Notes: generated by a model from the sequence alone, not told the origin. A stretch of 64,000 nucleotides of DNA from Bremerella volcania (GCF_007748115.1 NZ_CP036289.1:4030001-4094000); one strand, 5' to 3'. Positions 8,237-16,896 are shown, numbered from the stretch's first letter. Made by a program: numbers and translations.

Positions 8237-9490
8237 TTACAGCTTCTTGATGATTACTACTGAGTTAATGCCCAGCATTCCGAACGAGTTATTCAGAATG
8301 ACATGAGCTTTTCCGAGTTCCCGCGGCTGATTCAAAACCAAACCGTCAATGGCACATTCCGGGTCCAACTCGTCGACGTTGATCGTGGCGTGACACACAC
8401 CATCTTCAAACGCAGGCAGGTTGCCGGCTAGTTCCAATGCCCCAGCCGCTCCCATCGCGTGACCGATGAAACTTTTTGTATTGTTGACGAACGTCGTTTC
8501 GCTTTTGCCGAAGACTTCGCGAATCGCCGTGCATTCCTGCTGATCGCCCAGCGTTGTGCCGGTGGCGTGCGTGCTGACGATATTGATGTCGGTCGCGTTC
8601 ATCCCGGCTCGCTTCAAGGCCAGGTTGATGCACTGCACTTGTCGCTCGGGGTTGGGCAGCACGAAGTCGGTCGCGTCGGTGTTCATCGCGTATCCGGCCA
8701 GTTCGCCGTAGATCTTCGCACCGCGTTTTTTCGCGTCGGATAACCGCTCAAGCGTATAAATACAGCCACCTTCGGAAACGACGATGCCGTTTCGCTGGGT
8801 GTCAAAAGGGCGCGAGGCCTTGGTAGGGTCTTCGTGATGGGCCAAGGCACCTTGGCTCTTGAAGCCTGCGAAGATCCCGAAAGTTTGAATACTTTCCGAC
8901 ACGCCGCCCGCCAGTGCGAGGTCGCATTCTCCCAGACGCAGCATCTGGGCACCCTGAATCAGCCCGGCATTGCCAGCGGCACAAGCGGCACCAATGGTGT
9001 AGTGCGGGCCGATGATTCCCAGCGTCAGACAGATTTCGCCGGCTGGGTTATTGGCCACCGTGCGAGGGTTGTGGTGGTGCGACCAGAACGAGGTATCGTA
9101 GTCATAACCCTTGATGTTGTAGACTTCGTTTTCCGTTTCGACATTGCCGTGCTCAGTCACGCCAATGTAGACGCCAACCATGCTTTTGTCGGTGTTTTCC
9201 CAGTCGACGCCACTATCGGCGATCGCTTCGCCGGCACAGTAGATGCCGATACTGCCGGCCCGCGTGCCGCGGCGGATGTCCCGCTTCTTCTGGTAGCGGG
9301 TCGCTTCGTAGTCGCAGATGCCGGCCAGGGTCTCGCCGACGTAGCGAATTTCGTAGTTCTGGACGCCGCTCTTCCCCGCGAGCAGGGCAGCTCGGTATTC
9401 AGCATACGAATTGCCATTGGGCGCGGTCAAACCGATGCCCGTGATGACAATGCGCTGCGAATCGGGAAGTTGTTCAGCGGTGGCAATCAT
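8237..9490 (-). CDS. fabF: beta-ketoacyl-ACP synthase, KAS II (FabF-like)
   Basis: Decarboxylative Claisen condensation of malonyl-ACP with an acyl chain. The 417-residue thiolase-fold protein has the KAS I/II triad: Cys170 in IGAACAAGNAG, His308 in STHATGT and His344 in KSFIGHAMGAAG. This rules out a FabH- or OleA-type Cys-His-Asn enzyme and a chain-length factor. It starts immediately after the oleD-like gene (64-nt gap) and is followed by ACP after 28 nt. His-rich SHHHNPRTVANN is characteristic of a divergent clade rather than E. coli FabF, so the symbol indicates family only. Probably the condensing enzyme of this cluster's dedicated chain. Confidence 0.82.
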   Translation of the reverse strand: MIATAEQLPDSQRIVITGIGLTAPNGNSYAEYRAALLAGKSGVQNYEIRYVGETLAGICDYEATRYQKKRDIRRGTRAGSIGIYCAGEAIADSGVDWENTDKSMVGVYIGVTEHGNVETENEVYNIKGYDYDTSFWSHHHNPRTVANNPAGEICLTLGIIGPHYTIGAACAAGNAGLIQGAQMLRLGECDLALAGGVSESIQTFGIFAGFKSQGALAHHEDPTKASRPFDTQRNGIVVSEGGCIYTLERLSDAKKRGAKIYGELAGYAMNTDATDFVLPNPERQVQCINLALKRAGMNATDINIVSTHATGTTLGDQQECTAIREVFGKSETTFVNNTKSFIGHAMGAAGALELAGNLPAFEDGVCHATINVDELDPECAIDGLVLNQPRELGKAHVILNNSFGMLGINSVVIIKKL

Positions 9491-9554
9491 TTGCCCATCC
9501 TCGGCAATTTAACGGAAACCGTTCAAGCTACCGATTCCCAGGAACCTTGGCAAG

Positions 9555-10556
9555 TCACCTGCGGCAAGCCAAATCGCCGGCCAGACGCTGCATCCCCTCC
9601 TCGGTCGAGACTTTCGGGGAGTATCCCAAGTCGTGTCGGGCAGCGGAGATATCGAAATAATGATGGGTCGCAAGCTGCCTCGCCAGGAAGCGTGTCATGC
9701 GTGGTTCTTCATGCATCCGACCGATCATTTTATAGGTCGTTTCCATGACCGCACCAGCATAATAGGCAACGTTTGCCGAAACGCGTTTCCGAATCGGGGG
9801 AATCCCTTCCATGGCCAGGATCTCGTTAATCCAGTCCCACAGCCGAACCGGAGCCCCTTGCGTGACGAAATAGGCCTTGCCGCCGACCTTCTCTGGGGTA
9901 TTCACCAAAGCCCCGGCCGCTTGGATGTGAGCGGAGGCGGCGTTTTCGACATAAACCATGTCGACCAGGTTCTTTCCGTCCCCGACGATTCGTAACTTTC
10001 CCGATTTTGCCCGCTGAATGAGCCGCGGGATCAAGTGACCGTCGCGCGGTCCCCAGATCAGGTGAGGCCGCAGAGCACAGGTCACCAGCGCCCCAGGTCG
10101 ATTCGCCTTAAGCACGGCCTGTTCGGCAATGGCCTTGGAATGGGGATAGTGGGCCAGCCATTTTTCCGGATAGGGGGCCGATTCATCGACTCCCTTCTGG
10201 TCGCTTCCGTTGAAGGTCACGCTCGGGCTGCTGCTGTAGATCAGACGTTCGACATTCCAAGCCAGGCAGGCATCGATAATGTTTTTCGTCCCTTCAACAT
10301 TGATGCCGTAGTAATCTTCCCAGCGTCCCCAGATGCCGGCCAAGGCGGCGACGTGATAGACGACTTCGCATCCCTTCACCGCCCCTTCGACCGCCGCCCG
10401 ATCGCGAAGGTCCCCCTGAATACACTCGACGCGAAGTGCTTCGAGTTCCGGATACCGCTGCCGCGAGAGAACTCGCACGTGTTCCCCGTGCATAAGTAGC
10501 TGCTCGACGATGTATCGGCCGAGGAATCCCCCTCCGCCGGTGACCAGCACGCTCAA
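9555..10556 (-). CDS. oleD: OleD-like NAD(P)-dependent 2-alkyl-3-oxoacyl reductase
   Basis: A 333-residue extended SDR of the 3-beta-HSD type. It shows TGGGGFLG (6-13), the VYHVAALAGIWG strand and the Tyr137-x3-Lys141 pair. The long match to bacterial OleD that I recognise includes CALRPHLIWGPRD, GDGKNLVDMVYVENAA, GKAYFVTQG and TRFLARQLATHHYFD. OleD reduces the 2-alkyl-3-ketoacid from OleA to the 2-alkyl-3-hydroxyacid that OleC converts to a beta-lactone. An OleC-like ligase lies two genes upstream, supporting this, but no OleA or OleB is in the window. A sterol-dehydrogenase-like or other hydroxyacid reductase is the alternative. Confidence 0.75.
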   Translation of the reverse strand: MSVLVTGGGGFLGRYIVEQLLMHGEHVRVLSRQRYPELEALRVECIQGDLRDRAAVEGAVKGCEVVYHVAALAGIWGRWEDYYGINVEGTKNIIDACLAWNVERLIYSSSPSVTFNGSDQKGVDESAPYPEKWLAHYPHSKAIAEQAVLKANRPGALVTCALRPHLIWGPRDGHLIPRLIQRAKSGKLRIVGDGKNLVDMVYVENAASAHIQAAGALVNTPEKVGGKAYFVTQGAPVRLWDWINEILAMEGIPPIRKRVSANVAYYAGAVMETTYKMIGRMHEEPRMTRFLARQLATHHYFDISAARHDLGYSPKVSTEEGMQRLAGDLACRR

Positions 10557-10593
10557 GTGTTGCTCCGGATGCCTATCTTGTCGCTGGGGCCTG

Positions 10594-11544
10594 TTAGAGC
10601 CCCTGAATCATGGACTTGGGGATCTTGAACCGGTACGAACCACTTCTGCCAATCGCTTCGCCTGGCAAATCAAGGTAGAGATTCTCGACCTTGTTGGGGT
10701 CGAAGTCCTCAGGCACGTCAAAGACGATCGCATCGGTCCCTTCTTCCGCAGGCTTAAACGTCTTGCTGGGGGTCCACCATTTTAGGTCGGCAAGATCATC
10801 AAACTTGAGGGGATAGTACATGTTCTTGTCGTCGTCGGAAAGCTGGGCGGTGCGAATTGCCCCATTTTCTGCGGTAAATTGATTGCCATACCAGCTTTTG
10901 AAGTCAAACGTCTTGTCCGACCGGTTCGACAGTTCGAGGTAGACGTTCATGTAGGGACGTCCGTTGGAGGTAACCAGTTCGCCCCCTTCGTCACGACCGC
11001 GGACTTCACCCCAATCGACGTGGTTGATCTTGACCTTGAAGCCTTCCATGGTGGCCGAATTCTTGGCCGGGACCCAATTGATGTAGATGTCCCCTTTTTC
11101 GGCCGCTTCCATGACGTCTTGAATCTGGTTGCCGCTATTGGCCACGCCGTCATTCACGTACGGCGACTCATCGACGACGTCATCCCCCGATCCGATTTCC
11201 AAAATGCCCATCGCCACAAGGCCGAAGAACAGAACCACGGCCAGGAACATCGGCAGGACGACGATCTTGGCGATCTTCAGAATCAGATCGACCGGGATTC
11301 CCCCCGATTCGAGTTCTTCTTCTCCTTCGGCATCCTCTGCCCCTTCGGCCTGCTCGGTCTTGGGCTGGGCTTTCTTTCGCAGCGGTTTGCTCCCAGGCTC
11401 TCTCGGCGTAATTACCGGTGCATTGACCTGGGGCGTCATCTGGGGAACGACGAACATCCCCTGGCAAGTCGGACATTGAACCTGAGTCCCGGCAGGACTG
11501 GTCACATTCAGAACGGTCGAACAATGAGGGCACTTGAGATGCAT
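10594..11544 (-). CDS. zinc-ribbon membrane-anchored protein (MJ0042-type)
   Basis: A 316-residue protein of unknown function. The N-terminus is a zinc ribbon with CPHC at 5-8 and CPTC at 24-27, followed by a Pro/Lys/Glu-rich linker (about 40-80) and one hydrophobic membrane segment (about 88-113). A soluble beta-rich domain follows (about 150-316) with MNVYLELSNRSDKTFDFKSW, reminiscent of DUF4352-like immunoglobulin-fold domains. This layout is common in planctomycetes. It sits between oleC and oleD in the same orientation (37-nt gap to oleD), but a connection to the pathway is not evident from sequence. Confidence 0.72.
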   Translation of the reverse strand: MHLKCPHCSTVLNVTSPAGTQVQCPTCQGMFVVPQMTPQVNAPVITPREPGSKPLRKKAQPKTEQAEGAEDAEGEEELESGGIPVDLILKIAKIVVLPMFLAVVLFFGLVAMGILEIGSGDDVVDESPYVNDGVANSGNQIQDVMEAAEKGDIYINWVPAKNSATMEGFKVKINHVDWGEVRGRDEGGELVTSNGRPYMNVYLELSNRSDKTFDFKSWYGNQFTAENGAIRTAQLSDDDKNMYYPLKFDDLADLKWWTPSKTFKPAEEGTDAIVFDVPEDFDPNKVENLYLDLPGEAIGRSGSYRFKIPKSMIQGL

Positions 11545-11645
11545 AGGTTGGAAAAGCCTTCGATCGACAAATTAGTCATCAACAGTAGGGATGAGTTTAC
11601 CAGGAGTATTGGCTTCACAGGAGTCACGTCAGGCGAACCACTCTT

Positions 11646-11823
11646 ATCCCCTCTCCCTCGCAGGGAGAGGGCCAGGGTGAGGGTTTTCTGAGCGACGCTA
11701 ATTTAACATCGCCAGACTAAGTACCGAGCTAATCGAATGGAACCCTGACCGCGTTTCCAAAAGATGTCGGCGACAAGCCCCCTCACCCTAACCCTCTCCC
11801 CCGCAGACGGTGGAGAGGGGACT
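11646..11823. repeat. paired-arm palindromic element, 178 bp
   Basis: The left arm (11646-11683) reads ATCCCCTCTCCCTCGCAGGG... and the right arm (11778-11823) is its inverted relative with an ACGGTGGAGAGGGGAC end. The centre is about 94 bp with no gene. It fills most of the 282-bp gap between the zinc-ribbon gene and oleC; the right arm ends 4 nt from the oleC stop. Confidence 0.8.
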
Positions 11824-11826
11824 AGA

Positions 11827-13500
11827 TTAGGAGAGCCGTTCCTCGGCCCAAACCTTCAGTTTTTCGCGGAAAATCTTCGAGTTATGCCGCACATCCACGG
11901 GAAAATTGGGGTGCAGCAGGAAATGTTCTATTCGCTCGGTCAACCGTTTTTTATTGCCGATTTCCCGCAGCTGGTCCATCAGTTGGTCGATCTCTTGCGG
12001 CGTATCAGGGTACATCCCAGGCCACGGCTGGACGATCACCACCGGAATCTGACTGCCTGGCTCGCCGAGCCCTACCAGCGCGCTGCGAAAGATTTTTTCG
12101 TGCGTGTTGAAGATCGATTCGACTGGAATCGTGAACATCGACCCATCGGCGGTCTCCAGGCGATGCGACTTCCGCCCGCAAAACCAGAAACGGTCCTGCG
12201 TGTCGAGATAGCCGACGTCTCCCATGCGATGCCACACTGCGTCGCCATCGTAGATCTTCGACAATCGCGTCGCCTCGTCACTGGTCGCGTACCGCCGCGT
12301 AACCACCGGGCCGCGGACGATCAGTTCGCCGATCTCGCCACGTGGAAGTGGATTGATTTGTTCGACCGTCTCGATTGCTTCGTCGGAAATGGCGATCACC
12401 CGCCAGTCGATTCCCTCGAAACGTGAGCCAACGCAAGTGCCCGCTCCTTCGTTGGAACGCTCGATCGTTTCCCCTAACACCTCACTGGCCGAGATCGAAG
12501 CCACCGGCAACGCTTCGGTCGCCCCGTAGGGCGTGTACATCTCGGCATTGGGAGCCGCCTTTTTCATACGCTTCAAAACATGCGGCGGAACAGGGGCTCC
12601 GGCCGAAAGCACGCGCCGAAGCGACGGCATCCACAGGTTTTCGCGTTCGCAGAACTGCCCCACGGCGTTCCATACCGCCGGCGAAGCGAAGGATTGGGTC
12701 GCTTCCCAGTCGGCAACCGCTTCCAATATGTTCCGCGGATCGACGGTCGCCGGGCGGCTGAAATCCATGTCAGGGATGACCGAAGTCACTCCCATCGCGC
12801 TATTGAAGAGCCCGAACAGGGGGAAGCCAGGCACATCGATCTCGCCGGGCTCAATCGCGTAACGTTCTTGAATGAACTGCACCTGGCGGCGGAATCCTTC
12901 GTGCCGGAATTCAACTCCCTTCGGCGGTCCCGTACTGCCGGAAGTAAAGATGATCGCTGCTCTGTCGTCGGCCGTGGCGGCAAATGGCTGAAAGTCGCCA
13001 ACCTCCGTTTCGCGCAGCTGGTCGAGCGTTGTACCTCCCCAGAACCACTTGCGACCGACGGTCACATTCAGCCTGGCATCGCGGTAACGTCGTCCGCACA
13101 GCTTGCGTACGGCATGCACGATCGGAATGCCCACAAACCCTTCCGGCTTGACCTGATCGAGACAAGACAAGACGTTTTTCTTTCCCATCCCGGGATCGAT
13201 CAAAACGCTGACTGCCCCGACCTTGAAGAGAGCAAACACGAGCGAAACGAAATCAATCCCTGGTCGAACCATCAGCGCCAAACGCGTACCCGGGACCACC
13301 CCCATCTGCGACAAACCGGCCGCGATGATCGTGCTATCTTCGGCCAGCCGAGCAAACGAGATCGTATCGTAATGCCGCTTCCCCTGGGCATCGCGCTGGC
13401 CTGCTACGGCAATCGCGATTGCGTCGGGGCAAGTGAGTGCCACTTCATCCAGAAGTAGCCCCACATTGAAAACGGTCGATGTCATCGTGGCATCCGCCAT
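11827..13500 (-). CDS. oleC: OleC-like AMP-dependent synthetase (beta-lactone synthetase family)
   Basis: A 557-residue ANL-superfamily adenylating enzyme. It has the AMP-binding loop FTSGSTGPPKG (185-195), YGATEALPVASIS and the hinge region WHRMGDVGYLDTQDRFWFCGRKSHR. OleC-specific similarity includes SVLIDPGMGKKNV and PATVDPRNILEAV. Characterised OleC enzymes convert 2-alkyl-3-hydroxyacids to cis-beta-lactones in long-chain olefin synthesis. I chose ATG 13500: the 32 extra upstream codons of the longest frame translate the palindromic repeat at 13515-13553 and are probably not coding, and AGAGAAG precedes this ATG. OleA and OleB are not in the window, so the final product is uncertain. Confidence 0.78.
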   Translation of the reverse strand: MADATMTSTVFNVGLLLDEVALTCPDAIAIAVAGQRDAQGKRHYDTISFARLAEDSTIIAAGLSQMGVVPGTRLALMVRPGIDFVSLVFALFKVGAVSVLIDPGMGKKNVLSCLDQVKPEGFVGIPIVHAVRKLCGRRYRDARLNVTVGRKWFWGGTTLDQLRETEVGDFQPFAATADDRAAIIFTSGSTGPPKGVEFRHEGFRRQVQFIQERYAIEPGEIDVPGFPLFGLFNSAMGVTSVIPDMDFSRPATVDPRNILEAVADWEATQSFASPAVWNAVGQFCERENLWMPSLRRVLSAGAPVPPHVLKRMKKAAPNAEMYTPYGATEALPVASISASEVLGETIERSNEGAGTCVGSRFEGIDWRVIAISDEAIETVEQINPLPRGEIGELIVRGPVVTRRYATSDEATRLSKIYDGDAVWHRMGDVGYLDTQDRFWFCGRKSHRLETADGSMFTIPVESIFNTHEKIFRSALVGLGEPGSQIPVVIVQPWPGMYPDTPQEIDQLMDQLREIGNKKRLTERIEHFLLHPNFPVDVRHNSKIFREKLKVWAEERLS

Positions 13501-13514
13501 CAAGCTTCTCTCTT

Positions 13515-13553
13515 GTCCCCTCGCCCCTGAGGGTAGAAGGTTAGGGTGAGGGG
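13515..13553. repeat. palindromic intergenic repeat, single arm
   Basis: A solo arm GTCCCCTCGCCCCTGAGGG...GGTGAGGGG of the same family, 14 nt upstream of the oleC start. It adds an artificial in-frame N-terminal extension to the longest oleC frame. Confidence 0.75.
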
Positions 13554-13613
13554 TTTTCGTTTGAACTCTTTCGAGGGTCGCAATGCCAACGCGCACTCAT
13601 CCCAGGTGGGTGA

Positions 13614-13635
13614 CCCAGAGAGATTTCTCTCTGGG
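13614..13635. repeat. perfect 10-bp hairpin between ATP-grasp gene and oleC
   Basis: CCCAGAGAGA and TCTCTCTGGG are perfect inverted arms with a 2-nt spacer, 7 nt past the ATP-grasp stop. There is no T tract, so it could be a stabiliser, a processing site or another dispersed palindrome. Confidence 0.6.
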
Positions 13636-13642
13636 CCCCCGG

Positions 13643-14536
13643 TTAGGAAGTAACTCGCGCGATTACGTAATCGATCAATTTCGCAGCAATGTCTACATCG
13701 CAGGCCTTCGCCAGCCCTTTCCATCCTGGGACAGCATTGGCTTCCAGTAAATACCAGCCCCCTACGCCGTCGGGCAAAAAGTCGAGCCCGGCGATCGACA
13801 GATCGAGCGTCTTCACCGCGTCGAGCGCTACTTGTGCGACCTCGTCGGGAATGGACTCCGCCGAGGCACTGGCACCGCGGCTGAGGTTCGTTCGCCAACT
13901 GTCGGCCGAAGTCCGCCGCATGCCCCACGTCATTTCGCCAAGCACGAGCACACGCAGATCGTAGCCGGGATGGGGCACGAACTTCTGCAGATAGATGATC
14001 TGATCCATCTGCTGCAGCGTTTTGAAGACGCGATGGGCGAGGTCGGCGTCCTCGACCCGCATGATCCCCCGCCCTTCTCCGCCGAAGATCGGCTTGACGA
14101 CGACCGACGGTCCCAATTCTTCAAAAGCGTCCATCGCATCCTGCCACGTTTGACAGACGTGCGTCTGAGGGACCCGGTAGCCTGCGGCCGATAGTTTGGA
14201 AAGAGAGAGATACTTGTCGATGGCCAGTTCCATCGACTTGGGCGGATTGATGATCAACACCCCTTGCCGCTCGAGCCCGGCCAATGCATCCATGCGGAAG
14301 ACGACTTGCTCGAGCGAACCCGGCGGCATCGAACGCACGATCACCGCGTCGAAGTTGTCGGACAACACCGCATCGGCGGAAATCGACTCCCTGCCACCAA
14401 TGCGTGACTGCAAAGCCGAGAACTCCAGACGCTGGACTTGGGCTTTCCCAATGGCTGCGCGCTGCAGGTCTTGGAAGTACCAGCTATCTTCGTTGGCCAA
14501 CACGCCGATGCGTGGTAGTCGTGCATTTGCATCCAT
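13643..14536 (-). CDS. ATP-grasp ligase, RimK-like, next to mch
   Basis: A 297-residue ATP-grasp protein of the RimK/glutamate-ligase type, with PKSMELAIDKYLSLSKL, SVVVKPIFGGEGRGI and GLDFLPDGVGGWYLLEANAVPGWKG as the ATP- and metal-binding core. The start ATG 14536 is 8 nt after the mch stop. Upstream codons of the longer frame overlap mch and were discarded. In bacteria using tetrahydromethanopterin-linked C1 transfer, an ATP-grasp gene commonly accompanies mch and is thought to act in cofactor biosynthesis (possibly adding glutamate, as archaeal MptN does). That assignment is inference from neighbourhood; the fold is clear. Confidence 0.75.
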   Translation of the reverse strand: MDANARLPRIGVLANEDSWYFQDLQRAAIGKAQVQRLEFSALQSRIGGRESISADAVLSDNFDAVIVRSMPPGSLEQVVFRMDALAGLERQGVLIINPPKSMELAIDKYLSLSKLSAAGYRVPQTHVCQTWQDAMDAFEELGPSVVVKPIFGGEGRGIMRVEDADLAHRVFKTLQQMDQIIYLQKFVPHPGYDLRVLVLGEMTWGMRRTSADSWRTNLSRGASASAESIPDEVAQVALDAVKTLDLSIAGLDFLPDGVGGWYLLEANAVPGWKGLAKACDVDIAAKLIDYVIARVTS

Positions 14537-14544
14537 CGCGGCGG

Positions 14545-15492
14545 TTAACCTTGCCCGAACGACTTGACCAGCACTTCGAGGTTGCGCTGACCGAAGATGG
14601 TCGATTTGCCATCTTGCAAGCTCACCAGGCAAACTTCCGCCGGGCTGAACAGCAGTGGGTCGATCTGGTAGAAGTCGAACTTCGCGTCGCGCAAAATCTT
14701 TTCAAACGGCTGGCCGTACATCGAGGACGTTCCGCTGGGGAGCTTCTCGCCGAACTCGCTCAAACGCTCTGACGTTTCGTTGACCCACAACGTGACCGTG
14801 CCGCCGTACAAGATGGCGTCGTTCGTGCGGCCAATGCCCACCACGTCGTCGGCGGCAATCGGCGGCAGCGGAGCGGCTCCGAAGCCGCTGGCGATCTTCG
14901 ACAGGTCGAACTTCAGTTCGTGCAACTTGTGCAAACATGTCTCAACGCTGCGCGCAACCACCTGCACATGCCCGGCAATGCTGGCCGTGCGAGCGGCCAG
15001 TAGAACGAGCTTCTTCGGGTCGACGTGGCAATCCGCGGCGATTTTCTGACAAACTTCATCTCCCGGAAGCTGCGACGTTTCCAGCACGCCTACCGCAACG
15101 GGGTAGTCATCGGTCAGGCCCAGCTCCTGAATGACAGGCTCTTTGGCCGCCTTGACCCGCATCGGTCCCGAGCCCATCCCGAAGAAATTCTCGGTTTTGA
15201 TCTGCCAGCCGGCGTACTGCGATGCGATACAGGCCAGTTCCGGGCGATCGGTGCAGACGTTCACGAACGTTCGCGTTCCCGGAGCATCCCCCAGCGAGAA
15301 CGACACTTCCCCGAGCCCAGCCAGGCAGATTTCGGCCATCTGTCGCCCAGCTTCAAGCCCCCCTCGCCCTGCGGTGACCCCCAAATCAAGCACTTTCGCG
15401 CCGCACGCAAGCTGAACCAGCTCTGCTCCGATTTCTCGCGGGGTTTCAATAATCGGCTGTACCAGGGCATGAGCCCGCTGGTTTAATTCCAA
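14545..15492 (-). CDS. mch: methenyltetrahydromethanopterin cyclohydrolase
   Basis: Interconverts methenyl- and 5-formyl-tetrahydromethanopterin in formaldehyde oxidation. The 315-residue product has typical Mch blocks: LELNQRAHALVQP, KVLDLGVTAGRGGLEAG, ENFFGMGSGPMR, LAARTASIAGHVQV and GRTNDAILYGGTVTLWV. I chose the TTG at 15492 because AAGGAG lies 6 nt before it and family homology begins there; the longer frame adds 48 codons that include a dispersed repeat. H4MPT-dependent C1 genes are known from methylotrophs and planctomycetes. The rest of that pathway is not in the window. It is the first gene of the eleven-gene minus-strand run. Confidence 0.88.
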   Translation of the reverse strand: MELNQRAHALVQPIIETPREIGAELVQLACGAKVLDLGVTAGRGGLEAGRQMAEICLAGLGEVSFSLGDAPGTRTFVNVCTDRPELACIASQYAGWQIKTENFFGMGSGPMRVKAAKEPVIQELGLTDDYPVAVGVLETSQLPGDEVCQKIAADCHVDPKKLVLLAARTASIAGHVQVVARSVETCLHKLHELKFDLSKIASGFGAAPLPPIAADDVVGIGRTNDAILYGGTVTLWVNETSERLSEFGEKLPSGTSSMYGQPFEKILRDAKFDFYQIDPLLFSPAEVCLVSLQDGKSTIFGQRNLEVLVKSFGQG

Positions 15493-15797
15493 GATTTTCT
15501 CCTTGGTTCCTATACTCGTTGCGTGATTTACTTGGGGGCAGGCAGCGGCTTTTCCAGCTCTTGCTGAAAACGGAACACTGAAAACTTCCAACTGGCGAAG
15601 CCCCTCCATCATCCCTGCCTTTCCTAAATGCTGCAATGACGCCCCCAGCCGGGTGCCGGCAGTGCTATTGACGCTTTTTGCCGCATTCTCCTATACTCAG
15701 TCGCTTGTATGTAAGCATTTTATATGAAACGCTTTAGTAGCAATCCCGCTGCGATCGCGTTTCCCGCAGGCCCCACTCTTAAAGCGTTAAATCAGCG
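15493..15797. other. divergent intergenic region, mch and TPR gene
   Basis: This 305-bp region lies between divergent genes and should contain both promoters. It holds a strong AAGGAG ribosome-binding site for mch (15499-15504) and a 30-bp dispersed repeat (15563-15592, core ACACTGAAAACTTCCAAC), an inverted copy of 2831-2860. AT-rich sequence around 15705-15735 probably contains the plus-strand promoter, though no clear -35/-10 pair could be fixed. Confidence 0.6.
15563..15592 (+). repeat. dispersed 30-bp repeat, copy 2
   Basis: Matches the reverse complement of 2831-2860 at 28 of 30 positions; it also contains an internal near-direct repeat (CTGAAAAC twice). Confidence 0.7.
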
Positions 15798-16856
15798 ATG
15801 AAGTCGGAACGTCGGCACGAAATTCAAGAGAATTCCCTGGCTCACTTTCTCGAAGGTATTGTGGAACAAGCCAAACCTCACGCGACGATGATCGGCGGGG
15901 TGGCCTTGGCTTTGTTGCTGGGGTTCGTGGGTTACGTCATCCTCAATACCGATAGCGGTGTGGTAAAGAACGAAGAGTGGAGCGCCGTTTATTCGACTCT
16001 CGATCAATCGTTCCGCGTCGGCGAAGACGACGTCAAACGCCAGGAAGTCGCTCAAGAGTTCGCTACGCTTTCGACCGACTTTGGTACTTCGCGTCCTGCC
16101 TTGTGGGCCGAGTACTTCTATGGTCAACAGAACCTGACACAAGCCAGCGACCTGGCGTTCAGTGATCCTCAATCAGCCACTGCCGATATCGAGCGAGCGC
16201 TCAAGTCATTCCAGAAGGTCTACGACTCGGCCGACCTCCCAGTCCTTAAGGTGAAAGCCCTGTGGGGCATGGCCGAAGCTTACGAACTTCAGGCCACCAA
16301 AGAGTCGCTCGCCAAAGCGAAGTCCAACTACGAAGAAGTTATGGTCATCTGGCCTGATACCAACACTTCGCTGCTTGCCGAAGAACGTATCAAGCGTCTC
16401 GACAACCAAGGGGTCGATGGCTTCTATGCCTGGTACCGCGATCAAGACTTCGTCGCTCGTGCCGCCGAAGTCGAACGAGAAAACCGGGCTCCGCTGGAAG
16501 GTGGACTGCCAGGCATGGACATGAACCTGGAGAACCCGGGTGGTGGCCTGTTCGATACGCCAGGAACAAACAAGCCAGGTGCCGGTAGCGATCCGTTGTT
16601 CACGCCGAGCATGGACCTCAAGGGTGCTGGCGGCGAAGGTACCGCTCCAAAGCCATCCTCGTTCACCGAGAAGGAAAAAGAAGCCGCCGACAAGGCAGCC
16701 GAGCCAATGGGCGAAGAGAAGGAAGCGGCTACCGAAGAAAAGAGCGAAGAGGCTGCCAAGCCTGCTGCGGAATCGACCGAAGAAGCACCAGCGGAAGAAA
16801 AGCCCGCTGCTGAACAACCGGCGCAGGAAGAGGCCGCGGAAGAGAAAGCGGAATAA
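15798..16856 (+). CDS. membrane-anchored TPR-like protein with acidic tail
   Basis: A 352-residue protein. A short basic cytoplasmic N-terminus is followed by one membrane segment (about 31-48, IGGVALALLLGFVGYVI) and a helical region (about 60-215) with TPR-like pairs (KVKALWGMAEAYELQ, AKSNYEEVMVIWPD), then a Gly/Pro linker and an Ala/Glu/Lys-rich tail (about 285-352). This resembles YfgM-type ancillary proteins that cooperate with the Sec translocon, but similarity is only architectural. It is followed by a strong terminator hairpin and rluD on the same strand. Function unknown. Confidence 0.75.
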   Translation: MKSERRHEIQENSLAHFLEGIVEQAKPHATMIGGVALALLLGFVGYVILNTDSGVVKNEEWSAVYSTLDQSFRVGEDDVKRQEVAQEFATLSTDFGTSRPALWAEYFYGQQNLTQASDLAFSDPQSATADIERALKSFQKVYDSADLPVLKVKALWGMAEAYELQATKESLAKAKSNYEEVMVIWPDTNTSLLAEERIKRLDNQGVDGFYAWYRDQDFVARAAEVERENRAPLEGGLPGMDMNLENPGGGLFDTPGTNKPGAGSDPLFTPSMDLKGAGGEGTAPKPSSFTEKEKEAADKAAEPMGEEKEAATEEKSEEAAKPAAESTEEAPAEEKPAAEQPAQEEAAEEKAE

Positions 16857-16896
16857 GCAAACCTCCCCTTCGGCGACTCACGCGATAAAATATCGG

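Noticed and set aside
8237-9490. OleA (thiolase) as partner of OleC and OleD
   Set aside because: The Cys-His-His triad and SHHHNP/FIGHAMGAAG motifs are KAS I/II type, whereas OleA is FabH-like with Cys-His-Asn.
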